From positions 62,001-126,000 of the forward strand of contig CAAGCW010000030.1 of NCBI GenBank assembly GCA_900768435.1: a stretch of DNA of 64,000 bases, given 5' to 3'. Below are positions 32,772-41,922 of the stretch, in pieces (the first letter of the stretch is position 1; the number at the start of each line of letters is the position of its first letter). The notes under the pieces are model-generated. The model made no database searches, was not told the DNA's origin, and saw nothing but the letters and a program-made list of their open reading frames with translations. This DNA is from an uncultured Collinsella sp. (GTDB lineage Bacteria; Actinomycetota; Coriobacteriia; Coriobacteriales; Coriobacteriaceae). A program made the position numbers and the translations under genes.

Positions 32772-34049
32772 CTAGTGCTGCGCGACGACAACGCCCAGAC
32801 CATCGGGGATGACGGCCACCTTGGCATCGGCACCCTTCATCTCAAAGGCGAGCTTGAGCGCCTCCTCGAGGGTGTTGACCGGCGTCATGTGCATATCCTT
32901 GAGCATCTGGTGATCGCACAGATCGGTAACCATGATCACGGGGTGATGTGCCAGGATGCGAGCGAAGATCTGACTCGTCCACTGGTCGGGCAGGGTCTCG
33001 TCCTTGGGACGATCGATGCAGGCGCGCTCAAACTCCGCCGGCTCGTTGTCGGCGATGTTGTGATAGAAGCCCTCGCCGCCATGACCGTCGGCACAACCGG
33101 CGACATCGATGATCACGCCGCCCTCGGGAAGCGTGGCCTCGGCAGCGCACATGCCCTTCACGGCCTGGTAGATGTTCTGGTCGAGCGGGTAGCCGCCGTT
33201 GGTGGTGACGGCGATCTCGCACTCGACGGGCTCAACACCGGCAAGGCTCTTCACGAACTCGCAGCCAGCCTCGTGTGCCTTGTGGATGTCGCCAGCAAAA
33301 GAGCCAATGACCTCGTGCTTGCCGTTGAGCACCACGTTGAGCACGAAGGCAAGGTGAGCCATCTCGGCGGCGGCAAACATGTCCTCGCTCACGTGGTTGT
33401 GGCACAGGTTGCCGGCACGCGAATGGGAGTCGTTCACAAACTGACCGTTGTGGTTGTACATGATGGTCTTGTAGCTGGCGATGCCGGGCAGGACGGACTT
33501 GCGGCTGCCAGAGAAACCGGCAAAGAAGTGCGGCTCAATAAAGCCCTCGGCAAGCAGCAGGTCGCAGTCGGCAGCAATCTTGTTGATGATGCACTCGCCA
33601 CCAGAAGGCAGGGTGCCGATCTTTTTCATCATGCTGTCGTCGGTCGCGACATGCATGACGATCTCCTCGTTCGCAACGATCTCCTCGCCGTACTTGTTGA
33701 CGAGCTCTTCGTGCGTCGAGGGACGATGCATGCCGGTTGCAACCAGAATGCGAACGCGCGCCTCGGGTGCAGCGGCATGAATGTGATGCAGCAGAATAGG
33801 CATCGTTACACGCGAAGGAACGGGACGCGTGTGGTCGGAGCTGATGATGACGATATCCTTTTTGCCCGCGCAAAGCTCCTCAAGCGAAGGCGAGCCATAC
33901 GGATTGGCAAGCGACTCCTCTACCAGCTCTTCCTGCGATTTCGTAGTCTTAAACTCGTTTTGGTGACCTTCCATCACACCCGCGAAGTTCTTGTCCTCGA
34001 GCTTCAGATGCAACGTCTTGTGGTCAAACGGCAGTTCACATTCAAACAA
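32772..34049 (-). CDS. larA: Lactate racemase LarA
   Basis: 425 residues with a TTG start at 34049, ten bases after GGAAGAGG. With this start the catalytic residues take exactly the numbers known for the Lactobacillus plantarum enzyme: Asp72, His108 (ATGMHRP), His174 (EPHFFAG) and Lys184 (GSRKSVLPG), where Lys184 carries the Ni-pincer cofactor and His108/His174 move the proton. It interconverts D- and L-lactate; related enzymes racemise other 2-hydroxy acids. A GTG 11 codons upstream is possible but unsupported. It is co-transcribed with larD and convergent with larB-larC. larE is not in the window. Confidence 0.93.
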   Translation of the reverse strand: MFECELPFDHKTLHLKLEDKNFAGVMEGHQNEFKTTKSQEELVEESLANPYGSPSLEELCAGKKDIVIISSDHTRPVPSRVTMPILLHHIHAAAPEARVRILVATGMHRPSTHEELVNKYGEEIVANEEIVMHVATDDSMMKKIGTLPSGGECIINKIAADCDLLLAEGFIEPHFFAGFSGSRKSVLPGIASYKTIMYNHNGQFVNDSHSRAGNLCHNHVSEDMFAAAEMAHLAFVLNVVLNGKHEVIGSFAGDIHKAHEAGCEFVKSLAGVEPVECEIAVTTNGGYPLDQNIYQAVKGMCAAEATLPEGGVIIDVAGCADGHGGEGFYHNIADNEPAEFERACIDRPKDETLPDQWTSQIFARILAHHPVIMVTDLCDHQMLKDMHMTPVNTLEEALKLAFEMKGADAKVAVIPDGLGVVVAQH

Positions 34050-34318
34050 TGACGAGCGCCCTCTTCCTTTCAACTGACACACTAGTTAAACCGTTGAGAG
34101 GATACGCCGCTCTCCGAAAAACACCACCATTCACCGACCCGTTAACACAACATTCATATTTGGCCTACAACAAAACAGCCACGGTCCCAAAGAGAACCGC
34201 GGCCGTCTACCAAAGACACCGTAGACAGAATGGTTTACGAGGCACAGAGCCCTCCACAAAAGCGCGCGAAGCGCACCATCTTTTTTCCCAGCTTTAATCC
34301 CCGAAGACCGAGGACGAA

Positions 34319-34445
34319 GGGCCCCGATGGGTTTCCCTCTGAGCACACTCCGCAGCACGAAGCCCCCTTATCCGAAGCTCCGAAGGAGCAGGATAAGGGA
34401 GCTTCAAGTGCGAGGACGTGCTCAGAGGGAAACCCATCGGGGCCC
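34319..34445 (+). repeat. 127-bp fold-back element A2
   Basis: Arms GGGCCCCGATGGGTTTCCCT / AGGGAAACCCATCGGGGCCC are fully paired, with an upper stem CCTTATCC / GGATAAGG. The internal motif TCC-GCA-G facing C-GA-GGA matches A1 while the stems do not. It begins 24 bases beyond the ppc stop codon, almost the same distance and the same orientation as A1 to larD. The remaining 34050-34318 is non-coding and I see no clear operator in it. Confidence 0.7.
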
Positions 34446-34468
34446 GGTGAGAGCCACAGGGCTATCGA

Positions 34469-37282
34469 TTACCCCGTGTTCTGTAGACCTGCCGAGACGC
34501 CGGTCACGGTCGAGAGGATCAGGCTCATGTACTCGGCCTTCTTCTCCTCGGCCATCTCGTCCTGGTTCATACGCACCTCACGAAGGGCGCGGACCTGGGC
34601 GATGGATAGAGCGTCGACATAGGGGTTACGCACGCGGACGGCGCAGCCGAGCACGCGACGACGCTGCAGCGGCCATTCATCACCGACGATGGCAAGGACC
34701 CACTTACGGGTGAGCTGCATCTCGGTAAAGACCTTCTCGGACAGATCCTGGCGATCGCCCAGGTGCAGATACATCTTGGCGATGCGCTGGTCGGTCTTGG
34801 CGATCGACATCTCGATGTTGTCGATAAAGGTGCGGAAGAACGGCCACTCCTGGTAGGCAGCCTTGAGCTGGTCAAGGTCGCCAAACTGCTCGCAGGCGGT
34901 GCCCAGGCCGTACCAAGCGGCCAGGTTAATGCGCGCCTGGCTCCAGCTGAAGATCCACGGAATGGTACGCAGGTCGTCGAGCGACTTGGCACCCAGACCG
35001 CGCTTGGCCGGGCGCGAGCCAATCGGCAGCAGACCGACCTCGGTCAGCGGCGTCACGGTCGAGAACCACGGTGTAAAGTCCTCGGTGTTCAGCAGGTCCA
35101 GATAGCGCTCGTGGCTTGCGGCGTTGAGCTTCTCGGCCATATCCCAGAACTTCTGCGTGGTCTCGGTGTTGGTCTTCTCGACACTCGGGGCCGACTGCAA
35201 AAGCGTTGCGGCGGCAACGGACTCAACATGGCGCTGAGCCAGCGTGCGGTTGCCGTAACGGGCAAAGATGACCTCGCCCTGCTCGGTGAGCTTAAAGAAG
35301 CAGTTGACCGAACCCTTGGGCTGCGCCAGCACGGCCTTATTGGCCGGGCCGCCGCCACGGCCCACGGCACCGCCGCGACCGTGCATGAGCACCAGGTCGA
35401 TATCGTTCTTCTCGGCCCACTTGGCAATGCGCTCCTGCGCGGAGTGCAGCGCGAGCATGGCCGTGGTAGGACCGGCATCCTTGGAGGAGTCGGAATAGCC
35501 CAGCATGACCTCCATGCGGCGGTTGGTCTGGGCAAGGCGCTTCTGCACCACGGGCAGCGTAAGCATCTGGTCGAGCACGTCGACGCAGCCCTCGAGGTCC
35601 TCGAGCTGCTCGAACAGCGGGATCACGTCGAGCTCGGGGACATCCTCCTCGTGTGCAAAGGACAGGTGGGCAAGCTCGAAGACGTCGGCCACATGCTGGG
35701 CGCTCTTGGTGAACGAGATGATGTAGCGGTGCGCCATCTTCTTGCCGTAGCGCTTTTGGATGGAACCGATGGCACGGAAGGTATCGATGACCTCGCGCGT
35801 CATGGGCTGCAGGTCGCCATGGATACCGTTCTCGTGGATATCCTTGAGGGCGCGGGCATGCACCACGGAGTGCTGACGGAACTCCATCTCGACCATATGG
35901 AAGCCGAAGGACTCGACCTGCCAGATGATGGTCTGGACCGGGCCGTAGGCAGCACGGACGGCACCGCAGGCGGCCAGCGAGCGCTGGACGACGCGCAGGT
36001 CCTCCAGGAACTCATCGGCGCTGTGGTACATGGTATCGGTGATACGGCGTACGGTGGCGTTCAGACGGTCGGCCATGACGAGCATGACGGCGCGATGCGG
36101 CTCGTGCTCGGAGATCAGCTCGGCGCGGGCCGTGTACTGGGTGCTCATCTCGACCTGATGGTTCCACAGGTTGATGAGCTCGGCAGACGGCTTGCTGTAG
36201 GTGGCCTCGAGCGTGAGGTTGCGGCCGATGCGGCGGCACTTGTCCTCGAGCTTGAGCACCATGTGGGTGAAGTACTTGGCGGCGACCTCACGGCTCACCT
36301 TAGCGGTGACGTTGGGGTTACCGTCACGGTCGGAACCGATCCAGCTGCCGGGATGGAAGAACGCCGGGCACAGCGGCGGCACGGTACCGGCCTTGTCGCC
36401 CAGCACCCAGTCGTCAAAGCGACGATAGATAACGGGGATGACGTCGAACAGCGTGTTATCGAAGATGTCGATGATGGTATCGGCTTCCTCGACCGGCGTG
36501 GGCTTCTTGAGCGCGATGGGGCTCGTACGAACCAGGGCGTCAATCTCCTGCAGCATATGGCGCTCGTTCTCCACCAGGTCGGAGCCGCCCAGACGGGGAC
36601 GCTCCTCCAGCAGGTTGGAGATACGGCGAATCTTGCCCTCGACGGCCTTGCGACGGGCCTCGGTGGGATGCGCGGTAAAGACGGGATGGAACTCAAGCTT
36701 GCCGAGCAGTTCGTTGGCGCCCTCGACGCCCAGCTCATTCACCAGCTGGTGATAAGCGACGGTGAGCTCGTTGGCGGGATCGACCTCGGTATCGGTCGAC
36801 GCACCGGCCTCGCGCTCGCGCAGCTGCGCCACACGGTAGTTCTCCTCCGACAGGTTTGCCAGGTGGAAGAAGCTCGTAAAGGCGCGAACGATGACCTGCT
36901 GCTTATCGAGCGGCAAGCTGTCGATCAGATCGACGACCTCACGGAATGCCACGGCGGTGGACTCGTCGGCGGTGGGCACGCCCTGCTCGTCGACGGCCTC
37001 GTCGGCAGCGCGGGTACCGGGGTTGCCGGCATTGGCCACAATCTCGGCCGACAGGATCTTGTCGAACAGGTCCGCGATCTCAGGATCATACTCGCTAAGC
37101 ACACGACGCTCCAGGCGCAGGAACAGCGCCAGATTGTCGCGCAGCTCCTCGGGGATCTCGATCTCGGCGAGACGCTCCCTGGACTCGGCATTCGAGCCGA
37201 TTCGGTTAACGAGGCGGTTGACCACGGCAGCGACGCGCGCCGCGGCTTCGGGTACAGACTGGTTGCTTAGGTTCTCAGCCAC
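34469..37282 (-). CDS. ppc: Phosphoenolpyruvate carboxylase
   Basis: 937 residues. Catalytic and binding motifs in order: TAHPTEARRKAVEGKIRR (catalytic His), GSDRDGNPNVT, GYSDSSKDAG, and MHGRGGAVGRGGGP. The C-terminus ends QNTG as in active PEP carboxylases. It adds bicarbonate to phosphoenolpyruvate to make oxaloacetate, an anaplerotic step feeding mixed-acid or succinate-type fermentation and aspartate. I chose GTG 37282 because GGGAGG lies five bases upstream; an ATG four codons earlier sits too close to its own AAGGAGG. Confidence 0.96.
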   Translation of the reverse strand: MAENLSNQSVPEAAARVAAVVNRLVNRIGSNAESRERLAEIEIPEELRDNLALFLRLERRVLSEYDPEIADLFDKILSAEIVANAGNPGTRAADEAVDEQGVPTADESTAVAFREVVDLIDSLPLDKQQVIVRAFTSFFHLANLSEENYRVAQLREREAGASTDTEVDPANELTVAYHQLVNELGVEGANELLGKLEFHPVFTAHPTEARRKAVEGKIRRISNLLEERPRLGGSDLVENERHMLQEIDALVRTSPIALKKPTPVEEADTIIDIFDNTLFDVIPVIYRRFDDWVLGDKAGTVPPLCPAFFHPGSWIGSDRDGNPNVTAKVSREVAAKYFTHMVLKLEDKCRRIGRNLTLEATYSKPSAELINLWNHQVEMSTQYTARAELISEHEPHRAVMLVMADRLNATVRRITDTMYHSADEFLEDLRVVQRSLAACGAVRAAYGPVQTIIWQVESFGFHMVEMEFRQHSVVHARALKDIHENGIHGDLQPMTREVIDTFRAIGSIQKRYGKKMAHRYIISFTKSAQHVADVFELAHLSFAHEEDVPELDVIPLFEQLEDLEGCVDVLDQMLTLPVVQKRLAQTNRRMEVMLGYSDSSKDAGPTTAMLALHSAQERIAKWAEKNDIDLVLMHGRGGAVGRGGGPANKAVLAQPKGSVNCFFKLTEQGEVIFARYGNRTLAQRHVESVAAATLLQSAPSVEKTNTETTQKFWDMAEKLNAASHERYLDLLNTEDFTPWFSTVTPLTEVGLLPIGSRPAKRGLGAKSLDDLRTIPWIFSWSQARINLAAWYGLGTACEQFGDLDQLKAAYQEWPFFRTFIDNIEMSIAKTDQRIAKMYLHLGDRQDLSEKVFTEMQLTRKWVLAIVGDEWPLQRRRVLGCAVRVRNPYVDALSIAQVRALREVRMNQDEMAEEKKAEYMSLILSTVTGVSAGLQNTG

Positions 37283-37326
37283 GTTTCCTCCCATTCCTCC
37301 TTCTATGCACGTAACATGCGGTATTC

Positions 37327-37389
37327 ATTATAGGCGCTTGAGAAATACTTTCGACACTGATTGCGCTTTACCACACAAAAGTATTTTCT
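37327..37389 (-). promoter_or_regulatory. ppc promoter region with inverted repeat
   Basis: A perfect -10 box TATAAT (37327-37332 on the minus strand) lies 45 bp before the start codon. Upstream, AGAAATACTTT (37341-37351) and AAAGTATTTTCT (37378-37389) are inverted copies 26 bp apart, the nearer one against the -35 region. They may bind a regulator. Confidence 0.5.
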
Positions 37390-37444
37390 GCATTGCAAGG
37401 GTTTTTGCTCTAAATGGTCGTATTTCTCGGTGGACGGCATACAC

Positions 37445-37482
37445 AAACGGGGGCATTCCGCATAAATGCGAAACACCCCCGT
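37445..37482 (-). terminator. Terminator after hisS
   Basis: CGGGGGTGTTTCGCAT / ATGCGGAATGCCCCCG followed by TTTGTGT on the minus strand. Confidence 0.85.
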
Positions 37483-37539
37483 AACAATCGCTCGCAATGG
37501 ACGAGACACTCAAGCGGGTCCGCAGCTCAAAAAGATGCG

Positions 37540-38853
37540 CTACAGGCGCTCGCGAACCGCCTCGACGACGTTGGCCAGATCGGCAAGGACCTCTTCATGG
37601 CTCTCCATGTCGCGCACCTTGACCTTGCCGGCGGCAAGCTCGTCGCCGCCCAAGACCAAGATGAGCTTGGCGCCCACCTTATCGGCCTGCTTAAACTGGG
37701 CCTTGAGCGAACGGCCCTGATAGTCGGCCTCGGTCACGATGCCTGCGGCGCGAAGCTCCTGCGTAATGGCAAAGACGTTCTGGCGCAGCTCCTTGCCGGC
37801 GTTGGCGACATAGACGCACGGGGCCTCATCGGCACCCAAATCGCTGCCAAAGGCCTGCAGGGCCAGCAGGGCGCGCTCAAAACCGACGGCAAAGCCGACG
37901 CCCGCCGTGGGCTTGCCACCCTCGAGCTCGACCAGGCCGTCGTAGCGGCCGCCGCCACCGATGGAGCCGACGCCGGCACCGGGAGCCTCGACCTCAAAGA
38001 CGGTGCGGGTGTAGTAGTCCAGACCGCGCACCAGGGTGGGATCCTCGACATACTCGATACCGGCGGCATCCAGATAGCGCTTGACCTGCTCGTAGTGATC
38101 GCGGCACTCGTCGCACAGGTTGTCGCCCATCAGCGGCGCGTCGGCCATGATCTCGCGGCAGTGGTCGTTCTTACAGTCGAAGGCACGCAGCGGGTTGAGC
38201 TCGGCGCGCTCGCGGCACTCGTCGCACATCTCGTCGGCGTGATCGAGGATAAACTGCTTGACCTGCTCGCGGTAAGCCGGACGGCACTGGGCGTCACCCA
38301 TCGAGTTGATGAGCAGACGGAGCTTGGAAAGGTCGAAGCCCAGGCGCTTGTAGAACTCCATGAGCATGATGATGCACTCGGCGTCTGCCGCCGGATCGGG
38401 AGCGCCGAGCCACTCGATGCCCACCTGATGGAACTGGCGCAGGCGGCCCTTCTGGGGACGCTCGCCGCGGAACATGGCCTCGGCGTAGTACGCCTTAAAC
38501 GGCGTGGAGCCCTGAGGCACCAGGTTGTTCTCCACGACGGCGCGCACCACACCGGCCGTGCCCTCGGGACGAAGCGCCAGGCGCTGCTTGGGCTTGAGCT
38601 TGGTGTCGGTGCCCTCGGCAAAGACGCGCTCCAGGTTGGCGCCGCTAAAGACGCGGAACATCTCCTTGCGAACGACATCGGTCGACTGGCCGATGCCGTG
38701 GACAAAAACGTCCACCTGCTCGATCGCGGGCGTCTCGATGGGCTTAAAGCCAAACGGCTCGAACACGCCGGCCGCAATCTGCTGCATCTTTTGCCAGGCG
38801 CGCATCTCGGCGCCGATAAGGTCGCGGGTTCCCTCCGCCTTCTGTGCCTGCAT
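37540..38853 (-). CDS. hisS: Histidyl-tRNA synthetase
   Basis: 437 residues. Class II motif 1 region (KAEGTRDLIGAEMRAW), motif 2 (YYAEAMFRGERPQKGRLRQFHQVGIE), the histidine signatures LVRGLDYYTRTVFE and GGGGRYDGL, and a C-terminal anticodon-binding domain (ELRAAGIVTEADYQGRSLKAQFKQADKVGAK). It charges tRNA-His. Start ATG 38853 follows AAAGGTG; the open frame continues upstream to 39018 but that part is only the shadow of a hairpin cluster. Confidence 0.96.
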   Translation of the reverse strand: MQAQKAEGTRDLIGAEMRAWQKMQQIAAGVFEPFGFKPIETPAIEQVDVFVHGIGQSTDVVRKEMFRVFSGANLERVFAEGTDTKLKPKQRLALRPEGTAGVVRAVVENNLVPQGSTPFKAYYAEAMFRGERPQKGRLRQFHQVGIEWLGAPDPAADAECIIMLMEFYKRLGFDLSKLRLLINSMGDAQCRPAYREQVKQFILDHADEMCDECRERAELNPLRAFDCKNDHCREIMADAPLMGDNLCDECRDHYEQVKRYLDAAGIEYVEDPTLVRGLDYYTRTVFEVEAPGAGVGSIGGGGRYDGLVELEGGKPTAGVGFAVGFERALLALQAFGSDLGADEAPCVYVANAGKELRQNVFAITQELRAAGIVTEADYQGRSLKAQFKQADKVGAKLILVLGGDELAAGKVKVRDMESHEEVLADLANVVEAVRERL

Positions 38854-38919
38854 GGGCAAACACCTTTCTTTTAATATCGCGTCATAGGTAGTGGTCATTA
38901 TACGGCACAAAGCAGCAAC

Positions 38920-39125
38920 GCGGCGGCGCGTCTGACCGAACGAGGGTATGGGGACTCGTTCGGCCAGACGCGCCGCCGCGACATGCGACCTGCAACCTTT
39001 CCGTCCCCTTCGGGTCACGTGGCCTGTCGAAGACGAAAGGGTTGCAGATCATTTCGTAAGCCCGTGGCTGCATTGGAAGCCGAATGACGGTACGAGCATC
39101 CATTCGGCCTCCAAGGCAGCCACGG
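38920..39125. repeat. Three successive long hairpins between the MFS gene and hisS
   Basis: Hairpin 1 (38920-38979) pairs GCGGCGGCGCGTCTG with its complement; hairpin 2 (38990-39047) pairs CTGCAACCTTT and CCGTC with their complements around an inner fold; hairpin 3 (39062-39125) pairs CCGTGGCTGC and TTGGAAGCCGAATG with their complements. Gaps are only 10-14 bases. The first is in the hisS leader, the last 37 bases beyond the MFS stop. Apart from them the gap of about 310 bases holds nothing visible. Confidence 0.65.
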
Positions 39126-39161
39126 ACAGAGCAGGGCAAGCTAAAGTGAGCGACGCCGCTC

Positions 39162-40466
39162 CTACTCCCCCGCCGCGCTCGCGCGCAGTTTGGCCGCGAT
39201 GGGCTCGGACGCCAGCAGAAACACCAGCATAACCACCGAGCACACCAGGCATACGATCCATGTACTCGTAAAGGAGCCCGTGGCATCGAACAGCATTCCC
39301 GAGACAATGGCGCCCACCGTGCCGCCAACCATCTCGAGCGAGGTAATGGTGCCCGTGACCTTGCCCAGGTCGGCCATGCCAAACTGCTTGGACGCGGCAA
39401 TGGTGGGTGTGATGGTGCCCATGCACGTGCCGATACCAAAGCTAATGGCAGCCACGATGGGGCCGAGGTCAGTTGAGGGAAAGCACAGGGCGGCGCAAGC
39501 GATGATGCACGCGACAGAACCCAGTACATTGCCAAAGCGCAGGCCAAAACGGTCATAGATGGCGCCAAGCGAAATCTTGGCGATAACGACGGTGACCATG
39601 TAGACCGAAAGCACCGTGCCCGCCCACACGGGATCGTGACCGCCCGTGACAATCTTGGCGCCATTGACTGTGACGCTCGTCATGTTTGTAACCTGGTTGG
39701 GCAAGACAGCGCCGTTGACCAGTCCCATAAAGAGGAAAGCGACGACGAGCAACCAAAATGCCGAGCTCTTCTTGATGCGAGACCAGCCCACGCTAACCTC
39801 GGGAGCCGTATGCTCGTCCTTGTCACCCGCATTCGAGGCAGAAGGATCGCCCGGGTTCTCGCCGAGCGGCCTCAGGCCTATATCGGAAGGCTTGGTGCGG
39901 AAGGAATAAGCCGTGATAGGCAGCGCCGCCACAATGCAAACGGCAGCGAGCACCAGAAAGGCGGAGCGCCAGCCCACGTTCACGATAAGCGAACTCACGA
40001 TCGGCGAAAGGATGGCGCCGCCAAAGCCCGAGCCCGAAAGCGCGATGGAGATGGCAAGACCGCGCTTGGCGGTAAACCAGTTGGCGGTCACAAGGCTAAT
40101 GAGCAGGCGGGTCGATGCGACGGCAAAGCAACCCGAGACGGCAAAGAGCACGTACACCTGCCATAGCTCACCGACAAAACTCATCCCGACAAGAACGGCA
40201 GAGGTGGCGATAACGGTCAGGGAGCCCAAAACGCGGCCGCTCACCTTATCGGCCACATGACCGATCACAAGTGAGCCGATAACGCTCACCACCGTGGAAA
40301 TCGCATTGGAGATGTTGTACTGTGCAAGGGAAATACCCAGGTCGCTGACGATGAGCGGCTGGAACAGACTCATGCAATTGACAAAGATCGTGTAGCACGT
40401 GGCCATGATCGCAAAGCCGGAGGCCACGACGAGCCAGCCGGGGAAGAACTTTCGCTGTTGGGACAT
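39162..40466 (-). CDS. MFS transporter, oxalate/formate antiporter-like branch
   Basis: 434 residues with 12 predicted membrane helices in two halves joined by a hydrophilic loop (about 195-230). The first helix WLVVASGFAIMATCYTIFVNCMSLF and the helix 4 region NWFTAKRGLAISIALSGSGFGGAI are typical of the OFA (oxalate:formate antiporter) and monocarboxylate branch. It is expected to move a small carboxylate; the substrate is open. Start ATG 40466 follows AAAAGGAG. The next gene upstream, an M20 amidohydrolase, is on the same strand, so they may be used together. Confidence 0.85.
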   Translation of the reverse strand: MSQQRKFFPGWLVVASGFAIMATCYTIFVNCMSLFQPLIVSDLGISLAQYNISNAISTVVSVIGSLVIGHVADKVSGRVLGSLTVIATSAVLVGMSFVGELWQVYVLFAVSGCFAVASTRLLISLVTANWFTAKRGLAISIALSGSGFGGAILSPIVSSLIVNVGWRSAFLVLAAVCIVAALPITAYSFRTKPSDIGLRPLGENPGDPSASNAGDKDEHTAPEVSVGWSRIKKSSAFWLLVVAFLFMGLVNGAVLPNQVTNMTSVTVNGAKIVTGGHDPVWAGTVLSVYMVTVVIAKISLGAIYDRFGLRFGNVLGSVACIIACAALCFPSTDLGPIVAAISFGIGTCMGTITPTIAASKQFGMADLGKVTGTITSLEMVGGTVGAIVSGMLFDATGSFTSTWIVCLVCSVVMLVFLLASEPIAAKLRASAAGE

Positions 40467-40507
40467 GCTGCTCCTTTTTTTGAAAGAGTCGTGGCGATTA
40501 TCGAGTG

Positions 40508-41806
40508 CTACCGTTGGTCGGCAAGATATCCCAGGGCAACTGCCGCATAAGCCGCCGCTCCGAGGGGAAGCTCCGCGTCGTTGAAGCGCGCCTTGGGATG
40601 GTGCTGGGCAAAATGCTCGTCTGTATCGGTCACAGCGGCGCCGATCGTAAAGTACGCGCTCGGGACCTCACGCGAGACAAGCGCAAAGTCCTCGCTCGCC
40701 ATGGCGTGGAACAGCGGCAGGCACGCAGTCCGGGGCAGCGCTGTACCCACATAGCCAAGGCACGCCTTGGTCATATCGTCATCGAGCACCAACGGCGGAA
40801 TGTCGGAGAGCGTCTCGATGGTGGCCGGCGTACGATACGTCGCCGCAACGCCGTTGACGACCTCCGCGATGCGGACCTTGAGATGCTCCATGAGCTCGAC
40901 GTCGAAGCCGCGCAGCGTGCCTTCGAGCACACAGGTGTCCGGGATGACGTTGGCCGCCTGCCCACCGGCGAACTTGCCCACGGTCAGTGCGACCTCCTTG
41001 GCCGCCGGCACTTCGCGAGCGATGAGCTCCTGAAGCGCCAGATGCACATGAATGCCAGCGGTGATGGGGTCGATGCAGATCTCGGGGCTCGAGCCATGGC
41101 CGCCCTTACCCTGCAGCATGATACGGAAGCCGTACACGCCCGAGAGCGCCGGGCTTCCGTAGAGCACCAGGCCGAGCGGCGATTGACTGTTGACGTGCAT
41201 GGCAAAGGCCGCCTGGGGACGCGGGTTTGCAAGCAGGCCGTCGGCGATCGCGGCACGGGCGCCCTCGAAGGTCTCCTCGCCCGGCTGGAACAGCAGCTTA
41301 ACGGTTGCGTTGGCATCGACAAGCTCGGCCCCTCGCGCCTTGAGCAAACGCGCCGCGCCAAGCAGCGCCGTCGCGTGCATATCGTGGCCGCAAGCATGCA
41401 TGCAGCCGTTGGCAGCGGCGAAGGGTTCACCCGACTCTTCGGCAACGGGCAGGGCGTCCATATCGCCGCGCAGCATAATGACCGTACCGGCCTGCTCATC
41501 CGTGCAGGTACCGTCGCCTTGAGCTGCAGCGGCGGCACCGGCACCGACAAGACCCACGACGCAAGAACCATCGACAAGCGTGGCAAAAGGGACATTCATC
41601 TCTGCCAGGCGCGCCTGGATATACGCAGAGGTCTGCGGAAGGTTATTGCCCAGCTCGGGCATCTGATGTAGATCATGTCGCCACGCAGCGAGCTCGTCTG
41701 CAAAAGCCTGCGCTTCCGTAACAAGACCGTCGCCGATAGCGGCTTGCGCCGCCGTGGTGGCCTTGGGCGCTGGTTGCGGTTGAAAATCGGACAGAGCTGG
41801 TGCCAT
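40508..41806 (-). CDS. M20-family amidohydrolase (aminoacylase/hippurate hydrolase type)
   Basis: 432 residues. Metal-binding motifs of the M20D group are present: MLRGDMDALPVAEE, the signature HACGHDMHATALLG, QPGEET, and a late H-x-x-x-S-E-D-F (HAMASEDFAL). The dimerisation domain lies in the middle (GKGGHGSSPEICIDP). Members hydrolyse amide bonds of N-acyl or N-benzoyl amino acids and similar conjugates in the cytoplasm. Start ATG 41806 has GGAGGG upstream; ten more residues to 41836 lack support. The MFS gene follows 41 bp downstream and may import its substrate or export a product. Confidence 0.9.
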   Translation of the reverse strand: MAPALSDFQPQPAPKATTAAQAAIGDGLVTEAQAFADELAAWRHDLHQMPELGNNLPQTSAYIQARLAEMNVPFATLVDGSCVVGLVGAGAAAAAQGDGTCTDEQAGTVIMLRGDMDALPVAEESGEPFAAANGCMHACGHDMHATALLGAARLLKARGAELVDANATVKLLFQPGEETFEGARAAIADGLLANPRPQAAFAMHVNSQSPLGLVLYGSPALSGVYGFRIMLQGKGGHGSSPEICIDPITAGIHVHLALQELIAREVPAAKEVALTVGKFAGGQAANVIPDTCVLEGTLRGFDVELMEHLKVRIAEVVNGVAATYRTPATIETLSDIPPLVLDDDMTKACLGYVGTALPRTACLPLFHAMASEDFALVSREVPSAYFTIGAAVTDTDEHFAQHHPKARFNDAELPLGAAAYAAVALGYLADQR

Positions 41807-41884
41807 AGATGCCCTCCAGTAATGTTTTTGCAGCAAATACTTTTACAACATAAAGTGCAAGGCACAACTGTAAGGGCGTTACAT

Positions 41885-41912
41885 AAAAAACGCCGCCCCA
41901 GAAGGGCGGCGC
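41885..41912 (-). terminator. Terminator after the EamA gene
   Basis: GCGCCGCCC / GGGCGGCGTTTTTT with a short loop on the minus strand, ten bases beyond the EamA stop codon. Confidence 0.92.
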
Positions 41913-41922
41913 AACAAGTTGT

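Noticed and set aside
34763..37270. An 835-codon plus-strand frame opposite ppc
   Set aside because: Antisense to a complete PEP carboxylase gene with all catalytic motifs; no ribosome site or known domain.
38854..39060. A T-box leader for hisS
   Set aside because: There is no specifier loop with a His codon in a recognisable stem and no T-box sequence (TGGNACCGCG).
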